Source of the DNA: Saturnia japonica
Taxonomy: Eukaryota; Arthropoda; Insecta; Lepidoptera; Saturniidae
Length of the DNA: 64,000 nucleotides
Direction: 5' to 3'
Assembly: GCA_033032175.1 (NCBI GenBank)
Contig: CM065311.1
Span: 9,355,190 to 9,419,189, forward strand
Under the pieces are notes generated by a model that worked only from the letters and a program-made list of their open reading frames with translations, was not told the origin of the DNA and made no database searches. Positions 24,201 through 36,200 of the stretch are shown piece after piece (the stretch's first letter is position 1; each line of letters opens with the position of its first letter). The position numbers and the translations under genes are program-made.

Positions 24201-27200
24201 CTTATACGACAACGCTTGAACATTTAGTTGACCAACTCGCAGAGGCGTCAATGTGAAAGTTAAAACTTTCTTAGAGTCCACTTCTAGAAGAACCGATTGA
24301 TGTTTCTGGCCAACAATAACACTGTTATCAACGACAATTCCACTCGATAATGCCGGTTCGTTACAGTATTCTTCAACAACACCGTTATCGTTCGGGAGGG
24401 AAACAAATCGCCACAAAAGTTCAACATCTTTCAGTATCAGTGATATTTTTAAGGGATTCCACAATGTTACTGATATTTGAATTGGTTCTGAAACAAAAAT
24501 AAGTTTGGTTGATATATTAAATATCGTTGTTATAACTCTAATAGTAAAATTGATATCAATTTAAATGGACAGCCCTAAGGGTAGGCGAAGTTTAGGAATC
24601 TTGGTTTCCAATTGTCATATAGTATTGCGACAATATTTTAGTTTGATATCTGATAATACCTAACATAGTTAACTATAGTAGAGGCATTATAGACCTAAAA
24701 TACCTACAACAAAGTTTTTTTTCTGATAACAAAAAAAATTGATATGTAGCTTAGAAGGTTTCTAGTGATGTGTTTTTAAATAAACGAACCAAGAGACAGA
24801 CAAAAACCTCCAATATACTGACTTGAAATTTTTGAGTTTTTATTTTATATACATAGGCTGCACTAAAAGTATCGGGAATGGAATATTTCCACTGTTCCTG
24901 TCATATTAAAATATTTTTAATTGAAAACTCCTTGGTTTTAAAAATCGAATACAATTTATTTATTTAAAAAAAAAATCTCGGTCTTGTCACAAGGTTTTGT
25001 CAAACTTGTTTAGTCGTTGAGAAAATGGAATTGACTCGAGAAAATTCAAGAGCGATGATTTATTATGACTTTCGAAGTGGTTTAAAACAAAAACAGTGTG
25101 TTGACCGGATGATTTCTGGATTTGGTGATGAAGCCCCATCCAAAACCACAATTTATCGCTGGTTTGCTGAATTTCAACGTGGACGTGTCAAGCTCAGTGA
25201 TGATCCTCGTCAAGGTCGTCCAAAAACTGCAGTCACCCAAGAAAACGTTGATGCTGTGCGTAAGCTGATTGAGGAAGATCGACATGTGACATACCGCGAA
25301 ATTCAGGCAACTTTAGACATTGGCATGAGTCAAATACAAATAATCTTGCATGAACAATTAGGTGTAAAAAAGTTGTTTTCCCGATGGATACCGCATTCGC
25401 TCTGTGAAGAGCAAAAAGCGGCTCGCGTTACTTGGTGCGTCAGAACTCTCGAAAGATTCCACGCAGGATCCTCAAATGCTGTGTACAACATCGTATCAGG
25501 TGACGAATCCTGGATATACGCGTACGAACCCGAAACAAAAAACCAGTCACGAGTTTGGGTATTCGAAAATGAGTTAAAGCCAACAAAAATTATTCGTTCA
25601 CGGAGTGATGCAAAAAAATGGTGGCCACGTTTGTCTCCAAAACCGGCCAGTTACGACTATTCCTCTTGAGGGACAAAGAACGGTTAATGCAGAATGGTAT
25701 GCTAGCATTTGTTTGCCACAGGTCGTTTCTGAACTCCGTAAAGAGAACGGCAACCGCCGCATCATCTTCCATCACGACAATGCGAGTTCTCACACCGCGC
25801 ACAGAACAAAAGAGTTTTTAGAGCAAGAAAACATAGAATTATTAGACCATTTGCCGTACAGCCCCGACCTAAGCCCTAATGATTTCTATACTTTCCCTAA
25901 ATAAAGAATAAATTGCGTGGACAGAGATTTTCATCACCTGAAGAAGCTGTGGACGCCTACAAAACGGCCATTTTGGAGACCCCAACTTCCGAATGGAATG
26001 GTTGCTTCAATGATTGGTTCCATCGTATGGAAAAATGTGTCAAATTTCGCGGAGAATACTTCGAAAAGCAATAAATACATTTTTAAATAGTAATGTTGTG
26101 TCACTTCCTTGATTCCCGAAATTTTCAGTGCCGCCCTCGTATTACTGTGTCCCAAAGTATCCGACCTGTACCTGTAACTTCCTTTTCGCATTATTTTTCG
26201 TCCATTGGCTCATGGCATCTTTCGAAGGAGTCCCCCTTCGACTGAACAAGACACTCCCATCGGTGCTTCCACATCTTGATGCAATTCTGGTAATCGGTTT
26301 TCAGAATGGCCAAGAGTGCAGGCGTCGCAATGGTTTCAACCGTCTGGTCTGACATCAAACCGGTGTCCTTAAGCGGAATTTTTAATTTTGGGAACAGTCA
26401 AAAGTCGCAGGGCGCTATGTCGGGACTACACTGAGGCTGACGGAGTTGTTTAATATTGTGTTTCGCTAAAAGCTGTTGCACGAGGTTCAAAGAATGTGCT
26501 GGCGCGTTATCATGTTGGAGAAGCCAGTCGCCGCTCGCCCAAACACGCGGCCGTTTTCTTCTCATCGCGTGACGCAATCTTTTCAGAACTTCGCGGTAAA
26601 ATTCTTTGTTGGTTGTCTGACCTCTCGGTGCATATTTGTCACGCACGACACCTTCGAAATCGAAGAAACTAAATAACATGGACTTGACGTTGCTGCGACT
26701 CTGATGCGCTTTCTTCGGTCGTGGCTCAGATGAAAACTTCCATTGTGAGGATTGTCTTTTCGTTTCGAGGTCATAGCCATAAACCCAGGATTTTCATCAT
26801 AACCATTTTCAAGTTGTCCTGAGCGATTTCGAAGCGAAGCCTTTTCTGCTCGACTGTGAGCAACTTTGAAACGAATTAAGCAGACACGCGAGTCATCATG
26901 TTCTATCTCGCGACGATTTCGCGCATTCGAGAGTTGCACACGTTCGATATGTTTGGGTTCGCGCTCGAAGGTCGTCCGAAACACGGAACGCTATCAACAC
27001 TCGTGCGACCATTTTTGAATTGCATGTATAGGATCGTTTGGCCTATGTATTGTTATCGCAAGTCACCTGGATGTTTTTTCCTGGAATGAGTAGCAGTTCC
27101 AATTTAAGAGAAGAATCGGTACAAAGCTTTTCGAGTTCTTCGTCAACGGCTTGAGCATTCGCGAGTGCAGCGAAGTCATCTGCTAAAGATACAGCCACCA

Positions 27201-30200
27201 CGCGAGACATAGTATCCGCAACCACATTATCCTCCCCTTTGATGTGAACTATGTCTGTTGAAAACTGACTTATAAAACTTAGCTGATTGAGTTGAGCTGG
27301 TGGAAGTTTTTCTCGCCGTTGTTGGAAAACGTAAATGATAGGCTTGTGGTCAATTTCCTGCTGAAGTAAGCTAGAGGTTGCCAGCTGTCAGTTTCGTTTT
27401 TGCGTTGCTGGAGACAGGAGCCAATATGTGATCCTGACGCGTCGGTGAATAGACCGAGTTGGGCTTGCTGGCTTGGGTGGTACAACATGGTCGCTGTTGA
27501 TAAGCTTTCCTTGCAAGCTTCGAAAATGTTTTTGAAGTTCAAGCGTCCAGGGGCGCCACTTCGTCGATAAACCCTTGAAAGGTCTGACCAGCATTTCTGA
27601 GACCGAAGGTCATATAAGGAAATTCATAAAGTCCAAAGGGTGTTATTATGGCTGTTTTGCAGATATCAGAGCTATTAATAGGTATTTGTTGGTATGCTTT
27701 TACTAAATCTATGGTGGATCCAGCCAGGTTTTGTGAAAAATCCCCTATGTGTCGGACTAGGTACCTGTCCGGTATGGTGCGGGCATTAAGTGCTCTGTAG
27801 TCACCGCATGGTCGCCATGTTGCGACCTTCTTAGGAGCGAGTTGCAGGGGCGATGACCACGAGCTGCTGGAAGGTCGTGCGATACCACATTGTAACATTT
27901 GCATTAAATTCTTGCTGTGCTATATGCAATTTTTCTGGGCCTAGGCGGCGGGGACGGCAGCTGACTGGTGGACCATCAGTGGTATTGATGTAGTGGACAG
28001 TAGTGTGTTTGACTATTCTGTCTATTCCCGGAGGACGCATGATGTCCGGAAACTCAGCGAGCACCTGCTCGAAAGGTGAGTTCCCGCATGTGACTGCTTT
28101 AATGCTGTCCTGGGAAGTGTGCGCTGTTGAAGCTGGTATCCACAGCTTAGTCGTACCATCAATCACCCGTTCGTGCCTACAGTCCGGTAAAAGATTGTAA
28201 AAACTTAAAAAATCTGATCCGATAATAGGTGTGCTGACATCAGCTATTATAAAATTCCGTCTAAAATCACGGCGTAATCCTAAATTTAAATTGAGGGAAA
28301 TACTGCCAAAAGTTTTAATTGAAGAGCCCTTGGCTGCACTGAGGTCATATCCACTGCTAATAAAATGGCCTCTGGAAAATCGTCAGGGAAAACAATAAAT
28401 ATCAGAGCCAGTGTCAATCAAAAATCTTTGTTTTGTACACCGGTCCAGTACAAACAGGCGACGACTTGAGAGCGGGCGATCGGTACTCGCCACTACCGAT
28501 CGCTTGTCGCATTTTCCGAATGATTTTTAGTCCACGTGCATAGCTGTGTACATTTTTGTGGTTGCTTACCAAATCGTTCGTGGTACCAACATAGGTCGGG
28601 ATTCCGTGATTGTGGTGATCGTGAACGGTTGCAGCTACACGATCTGCTGCTGCTACGATTGCGTGACTTTTCTCTATCTGATCCCCCCGTAGCTGTAAGA
28701 GAAGCAACAGCACGGGAGAGGTCTGTTACTTGTTCTTGAAGTGAGACGAATGCATTCTAGTCCAGTGCTGGTGGGGTAAGTGAAAGTGTACTAGCACCTA
28801 CCTCAAGCGGCTGGGATTGTATGTCCATTAGGGTATCAGCTAATTCTGCCAGCTCACCAAGTTGCTCCAGGCGTTGAGCAGCCAAAATGATCTGCAACTG
28901 TCTGGGAAGTCAACTAGACCAGATATATTTCATTAGCTTGTCTGGGAATGCAGGTCCTGACAGAAATCTGAGGTGGCGTGAAACGAAGAGGGCTTCCTGT
29001 CACCAATCTGTTCTTTTTCTAGCAGCCGCCGCATTTTCTCTTCAGAGGAATCTGAGAATCTAGCAATTATTGCAGTTTTTAAAGTCGTGTAAGGGTTGGT
29101 CTGAGGAGGTGAAATAATAATGTCCTCAACCTCACAAGTGCAACTAGTGTCAAGTAACGATACTGCATAACTAAATTTTGTTGTTTCTACTGTAATCCGG
29201 TTAATGTTGAACTGGGCCTCTAAGCTCGCAAACCAAAGAGCTAGACGGTCTTTGCAGAACGGAGGCGTGCGGATGGAAACACGGTGCACCTCTAGAGGTG
29301 GGTTCTGCTTATCCCTATCATCAACAGTGTCGGATACGCCACCTTCAGCCATTTTATAAAAATATTATTGAAAGACTATGTGAAATGCTAGTATTTCTCT
29401 CCGTATTTCTCGGCGTGTGCGCGGTGGTGCTTCGCCCTCCCGAGCGTTAACTTCTTGGTAGACGAGTAATGCGAGTATAGCAGGCTTCAGGCCGGCCGGT
29501 GCGTCGCTTGTACATGGATCGTCACGTTCCAAGCGTCGGCGAATGTTGTGTCTTTAATCGTCGGGGTCACCAATTATAGGATCGTTTGGCCGATCCTATT
29601 AATTAAAAATGCAGCTCAGCGTTTGAATTATTGCTGTATTTATTTTGTCGCTCGTAACCGATTACAGAATGTTATATCTTCTTTACAGTCAGTGACAGAT
29701 GTCTTCTTTATCTTTTTCAAGACCTGAAACTCAGCCAGTCTATCATAAACAAAATAGAATGTGGCTGAAGTAAGAACTATTTATTGTGATAAGTCGCCAC
29801 ACATGTATTACTCATTTATTTGAGTTTTGCCCATACAAACATCTTCAAAGGCCTCCTGCATCATTTCGACGGTCTCCACACAACTCTTTCCGGGTTTGGA
29901 GCAAAACTTTATGCGAATTCGTTGCTACGATCTCTCCCTCATTTTCAACGATAGCAAAATCCGACGAACGCGAAATCGACAATGTACGTAAAGACACGCT
30001 GCGCTCGAAATAACAAATCTTGTCGGTTGCCATGGTAGCCGATAACTTCGTGAAGAGTCACTTGTTATCATAGATGTAGTATAATATAGATTGGCTTTAC
30101 GATAGATAAAGGGCATAGTAAGGCATATGTCAGAGCGAGAAAGGGTCACATGACATGTCTCTAAAAGCCAAGGTCTCGCAGAGCCCGTAGTCAATCGTCA

Positions 30201-33200
30201 CGACAATAAATATCGCTTATTTTCGTAAAATATAAGGTTTTACAATATAATTTAGTGTTTGGTAGACGTATTACAGTTATCTTTACCTGTGCAGTACCTT
30301 GTTACTCATTCATAAAGAAAATCTACAAAATATTCATTTGACATGTAAGGTTGATAAAAATATTTTGCTCACAAAGTAAATTGTTTTAGAAAGTTCATAA
30401 AAGGTCTATTCATAAATAAATTGAAAAAAAATTCGTATTTAATCATATTAATTCTCCGAAAATATACGAATTTAATTTTAATCTGAATTTCATAGAGTTT
30501 GACATATGTCGATAACAGTCTCTCGAAGTCTTTGTGCGTATTCCGACAAAATAGTTTTTAATCTTTGTAATTTTTTAGATTTCCTCAAAATATTCGACTA
30601 TTCTAATAAATGTATATATTTATTAATTAATAATTATATAAAAAATCAAAGATTTGCAGCAAGCATTTTGAAAAAGAATGTTTTTCTCATAGATACGTAA
30701 AACGAGTGAAGCTACGATCTGGTTCTGTACCTACATTATTCATGCCAGTTTGTTATTTTATGATTAATAATGTTTATTGTAGTATAGAGCGATTTTTAAC
30801 AATAGCCATGGAAAATGGGTACCTAATAATTTCGTAAACGTATCTTACATTATTGCATACTTTCATCTAAATGAGAATCGCTTAAAAGCATAGATTTCGT
30901 TAATACTAGCAATACCCGCAGCTCCTCACGCGTTTTTTGTGCAATAATTTCTTCATATCTTAATTATTATTTTTACTCATATTTCATGATTTCTAAAAGT
31001 ATTATTGAAAATTCATCCATAAATAATTGTAAGTAAGAATTGTTAATAAAATTTTTATTAATCTTAATAATATATATCTAATTAATTATCAACCGTTTCT
31101 CATAAAATTATGTACATAAGAAGTATAAGTCCTTGTATAATTGAAAGGCTATAAGAATCGTTGACAAAGCGTAAAAAAAATTGTATTAATTCAAAACTGA
31201 TTTCCATGAAATTTTGTAGAAAGTAAAGTATGTCATTACACATATGATAAGCTTATGAATCGTCAATAATAAGAGTACAATCATTGGATGAAAATTATTA
31301 TTGCTTAAAGAACGCGTGCGGAGCCGCGGGGCACCACTAGTATCATATAAATTTGTATTATAAAAATTGCGAATTTGTTGAACTAGGCGACATGAATACA
31401 CCGATATGTGTATCGATATCGACATTAAAGCCGAGTCAGTACATGGTGCAGCACTATTATACGCACACTAATGTATTTTGTTTTTCGGCTCGCCCAAATC
31501 TACTGTTTGCCGATCTATATTATATACTACATCTATGCTTGTTACGCTCGTACTTCATAAAGGTCATTCGGACATTTTGGCGTGAAGTTATGGGTACAAG
31601 TCGGATACTTTAAGGGACACACCTCGTATATACCTTAGATATTGTTAACGGATATTTTCCGATAGCTTACGACACACACCACAAAATGTATTATTTTGAG
31701 TTACTTAAATCGTTATATTTAGCATGTGAGTATGTGTATTTGCAACGGTGATTGTGATAATGATCGGAATATTCGTATCGAGTTGATTTGAAGTCAAATG
31801 CTATGTCCAACATGTTATCTTTTATCACGGCTTTTATTTATCATCATTGGTTTAATGTACAGTAGTACAATGATACTTAGTTCCAAGTAAATAATTATAT
31901 TATAAGTTCTGTAACAACTTGTAAAAGAAGTCTTTATTATACTCGTATATAATGTTACGGTCTGAGAAAAAATAGAAAAAATACTTCTCATGAAATCTCT
32001 AGAATCGTCTTGAATGTACTTGAAACATCAAGTATGTGGTCATAGGTTCGAGGAAGCATTACATTTACTGACACACACAAAACCTTATTGCTCGAATAAC
32101 GTCGACAAACAATGGTCAAAAAAATTAACGATTCCCTTTCTTTTAAATGATGACGCATGTTGTTAACAACATGTTTACAAGTTCGAGTACCTTCTAGTGA
32201 TTTCGTGATCGTCTTATTTGAGTATATAAGCCAGCCGTAATCTAAGCCACTACAGTTGTTTTTAAAAGCGAAGTGAAAACAAGAAGCGATATAAAATAAG
32301 AAATCTACAACGGGGCCATAGAGGAAGAAACTGTAAGTACGACAACACTTCATTCGAACAGCAGTATTGAGTTTATTTAAATTGTTTTAAATACGAATAT
32401 ATTGTTTACGTGAAATATAACAGCATTTTACTACCTACGGGTATAACAATATAAAAAAGTGTATAAGTTACCTCCTTGTGGAACGACGGGGTCACAATCA
32501 GTAGTATCAGTGTAAAGGTCGACTGTAGGTTTAAAAATCATAGGCACAGAGCCACGGGCCACTTGAAGTAGCATTTTTTCAAGTATGTGCCACCGACGGG
32601 ACTCGGTAGCGCCGTGTGCATAGGACGAATGAGTTACGTCCGACAAATGGTTTTGTACTGAAAGAGACGAGGCCGGATGACGCCTCGGCGATGACAACGG
32701 AGCCGGTCCGCAGCAGAGCGTAGCTATAGCACGTTGTTCCACCACCGGTAATGGTAACCACGCTAGCTCCGTTGATTTTTCTTCTATTTCTTCTTTAGTA
32801 TCAACATTATGCTGAAAGAGTTATGGCCTCTTTGATTTTGTTTTTTGATGTATAACATCTAATGGTGCGTTTGGACGGAAGTAAACGCGTTCTGATGGGA
32901 CGTCTTTACGTGCCATCAGTCAATGTCGCCTCTGGTCAGTTCTTTTTCAACTCAGTGCTCACCTTTCAACATTTATACTAAATGTTTCTCTCTACTAAAT
33001 TCATTCACTACTTTTCGTGTGTGTCACTATGTCTACGTGGATTCTTAGAGCCAGCACCCACTGGCATCACAGAACGACCAGGGATTTTTCAAGTAATTAA
33101 TAATAATAGACGATAATTATATGACGTTAAAGTTGAAATTTCAATGATAATTGTCGTTGATACAAAAATAATGCTGCGATAAGTAAGTTATATTTTAATA

Positions 33201-36200
33201 TAAAAAAATTATTCTCAGACGTTTCACATCAGCCATACTTCCCATAACGCCTCAATTTTTTTATCATATTACGGTATAGTGAAGGCAACGTACCATCAGG
33301 TAAGCACAGTGCAATCAAACAACATTTGCGACCACCGAAGGATCTACAGTCCATCGCTAGGCATCGCTGTCACGCCAGCCTGCTCAAATGTCCCTTCACG
33401 TTATTTTTGAAGGACTTCTGTTGTAGGCACAGACGGGTAAACACTGGCCGAGAGACAGTTTCACAGTACATATTAATAGAATATTTAATTATACTAAATT
33501 ACATAAACTATGCTAAAAATAATTTCTACTATTTCCTAACCTATTTCATTAAGTAACTCATTCCTAAACCATGCCCTATTATTAGTTGGAAGATTACAAC
33601 GTGGTAGGTTATAGTCAGGCATGTCAACGACAACAGAGACTGTATAAAAAATGTTTTAAAATAAGGTATTGGCATATTGTAATAATACCGCAGGATTAGA
33701 AGAGTAAGCGAGATTGTGCGCGAGCATATATTCGCGTAGAAATGCATCTTGTTGGTGTGGCGGCTGCGGGGGCGCAGGCGTGAGTGGTCCCACTAGCCAC
33801 TGGATCGCTTCACGCGGGATACGCAAGGAGCCAGCGAGCCGCCCGAGAGCGAACTGCACGTGATCTGACGCAAGTCTCCATCCACGACCACTGTACACCT
33901 AAAATTTTTTTTTTGTTTAATGGCAATAGGGCATTGAAAATGCTCGTCATAAGATAGACATGAATATTCACACAAAGAAAAAGTAATATCATCATCCAGT
34001 AAACGTTTAATTACTATGTTAAGGTTATTTCAAACGCCCAGAAAACTATATTTCCGTATTTTCAATATGCCGTTCATATCATATCGCCGGGGTCGGCAGT
34101 CACCTATCTGACCAGGGTGCCGCAAGCTCGCCAAGCGTGGGGCGAGGGGACTGTATACGGTGCTAAGGCGCCGGGTCCTAAAGCCGCCCAAAACCTGAGA
34201 CTCGGGATGCATATGTAATCACTGAGCTAATTTCTTACAAGTGATATACATTGATCCGCATAAAGATGCTCATTTTATATTTGCCAATAGTGCTAGTCAA
34301 CCTGCTAAAAGCCGACAGCGTTACTGATTAAATTACTGATTAAAAAACAGGCTTAAAACAGTATTCTCGTGTTAGTTCTTTTATGTTTTTTTTTTATAAT
34401 GTGGTAAGCATTTTCTTTCAATATAGCATATATTGATTATTTATTATATTCATATTTATATTCATTAGGCATACCTGATAGGCCTGTTTATAACATCTAT
34501 ATGCGTGTTTTTTCTGTCCGGCTTTTGAGAACCTGTGACCTGCTAACACCATGTGGAATGCGTATTTTCTGCACATAGCCTTGGAACCTGGTCCGGACAG
34601 AAAACAAAGTGCAGCTTGCTCTAATAGCATGGCACTCCTTAGATCACTGTCTTCTGACGTCATACGAATTAATTGTTTGGCAGCTTCACCGTGTAGTCCA
34701 GAGCTAGTCAAGCACAAAGCTGATAGCAATGTTGCTCGAACAGCATACTGCACCATTCTGAAAACAATAAACATAAATGAGATAATTTCACATTATCTAT
34801 ACTAATATTATAAAGCTGAAGAGTTTGTTTGGTTAAACACGCTAATCTCAAGAGCGAATGGTTCGAATGGTTAAAATATTTTAGTGTTGGATAGCGCATT
34901 TGTTGAGGAAGGCTATAGGCATCACTCTACGTGCGGAGCATTAATGCAATCTATTGAAAAAACGGGAGAAATTTTTCCTATTGAGAGCTTCCACTGCGTG
35001 CGCTACGTTAATAATTAAAGTTACGCAACAATTGTGGGTGACGGAATTGTTTCAATTAAGAAATTTTCAGAGAGGAAACCTGAGAACCGGCTATCCCATC
35101 AAAGGGAGACAGCAGGCGTCCAAACTGCTCATTTCCCTAATAAGTTACTGACTTAGAATAAACATCAATGACTTCCCGATTTTATTGAAGACACGCTTTT
35201 ATAGAAAATCCAACTAAAAAATGAAAAACAAATAATAGTAGAAAAAAACTAAAAAAATGTATTTTATTGTAAAAAAACGTGGGGTGCCTTTTAAGATATT
35301 ATGAAAAAGTCAATCATTCTACTCATATCTGTCAATAAAATATTAAGTACCGCAAGCGCATTTTTATTATGCAGAATAATGTGGGAGGCAGGCGGTACCT
35401 AATCATACAGTGCCTAAGACCAACTCTCTCTCTCTCTCTCCCTCTCTTACATCATGCAGACGAAGTTGCGCGAGTCAGCTAGTGCAAATATTACTATTTG
35501 GATTAATTTCAGTTAAAGATATTCCATTTTTTCAAAGAATTATATTTAGTAGGGAAAAGGTATTGTTAGAATATTTATAGGTAAACAATATTAACTTTAA
35601 ATAATTATTAGTAAAATTGTAATAATTTTTTGGTATTCGACAGTATCTCACTGCACTCTATCCCTATCCGAAATTAATGAAGACATATACGAGATACGGT
35701 TACGCTTTCGGATATTTTAATGAGTTCAATAAATATAATTACTATTTAGTTATCAGAAAGGAGCTAGTCTTGACCCATCGACTGCATTTACAGTAATTTC
35801 AAACTGTTGTTGTAATGATTTTCTAGAACTTTTTTCTGAAAAATATGCCAGACAAATTGTACCTTCACAATTGATAGGTCAGTTTTTACTTTAAAAATAA
35901 CAAAATACTACTTATTATAAATCAAATAATTTTAATTCTATAAAATTAGAAATAATATCACAGAAATAATACCTGCAAGTATTCAGATATGTAACAATGC
36001 TTTCTTCCATGTAACCATACGTTTTGCGATTAGCGTCGCCTGCCATAAACGCACTAATGGCAGCCATTTCTAAAGCTCCTGCATAACAAAGCCACGCACT
36101 GTCGGCATAGAACTCTCTTTTAGCTGTATGATAAGTGTCAAAAGCACGCTGCCATTGCCCACATAGAAACCATAGATCTCCTAAGCGACGTAACTGAAGT

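Larger units (their letters stand above)
27027..29801 (-). mobile_element. CsRn1-like Ty3/Gypsy LTR retrotransposon, 3'-deleted
   Basis: The 4-bp target duplication CATG lies at 27023-27026 and 29802-29805. The 5' LTR (29801-29577) starts TGTGGCGACTTATC and ends GGCCAAACGATCCTATA. Next to it, TGGTGACCCCGACG is a primer binding site matching the 3' end of tRNA-Trp, as in the CsRn1 group. Gag, protease, part of RT, RNase H and a trace of integrase follow. At the other end only the last 17 or so bases of the 3' LTR remain, joined to pol. Most of integrase and nearly all of the 3' LTR are missing. Confidence 0.85.
26142..31626 (-). mobile_element. Mariner element 2 (DD34D), split by two insertions
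   Basis: Inverted ends TGTGTCCCAAAGTATCCGAC (26147 on, left) and TGTGTCCCTTAAAGTATCCG (read inward from about 31622, right) extend through TAACTTC on both sides. Transposase parts on the minus strand are [20 protein letters not shown] at about 29925, then after the LTR insertion [20 protein letters not shown] at about 27000, [40 protein letters not shown] and, 34 residues after its [11 protein letters not shown]. Removing the CsRn1-like element and the inverted-repeat insertion leaves roughly the usual 1.2-1.3 kb. Confidence 0.7.

Noticed and set aside
25934..26352. Open frames in both strands across the junction of the two mariners
   Set aside because: They are out-of-frame readings of the transposase C-termini and the inverted ends.
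34418..34474. Extra residues at the end of TRAPPC8 exon 10
   Set aside because: The frame stays open past the donor CAG|GTATGC by chance; exon 11 continues the conserved sequence in phase from the donor.
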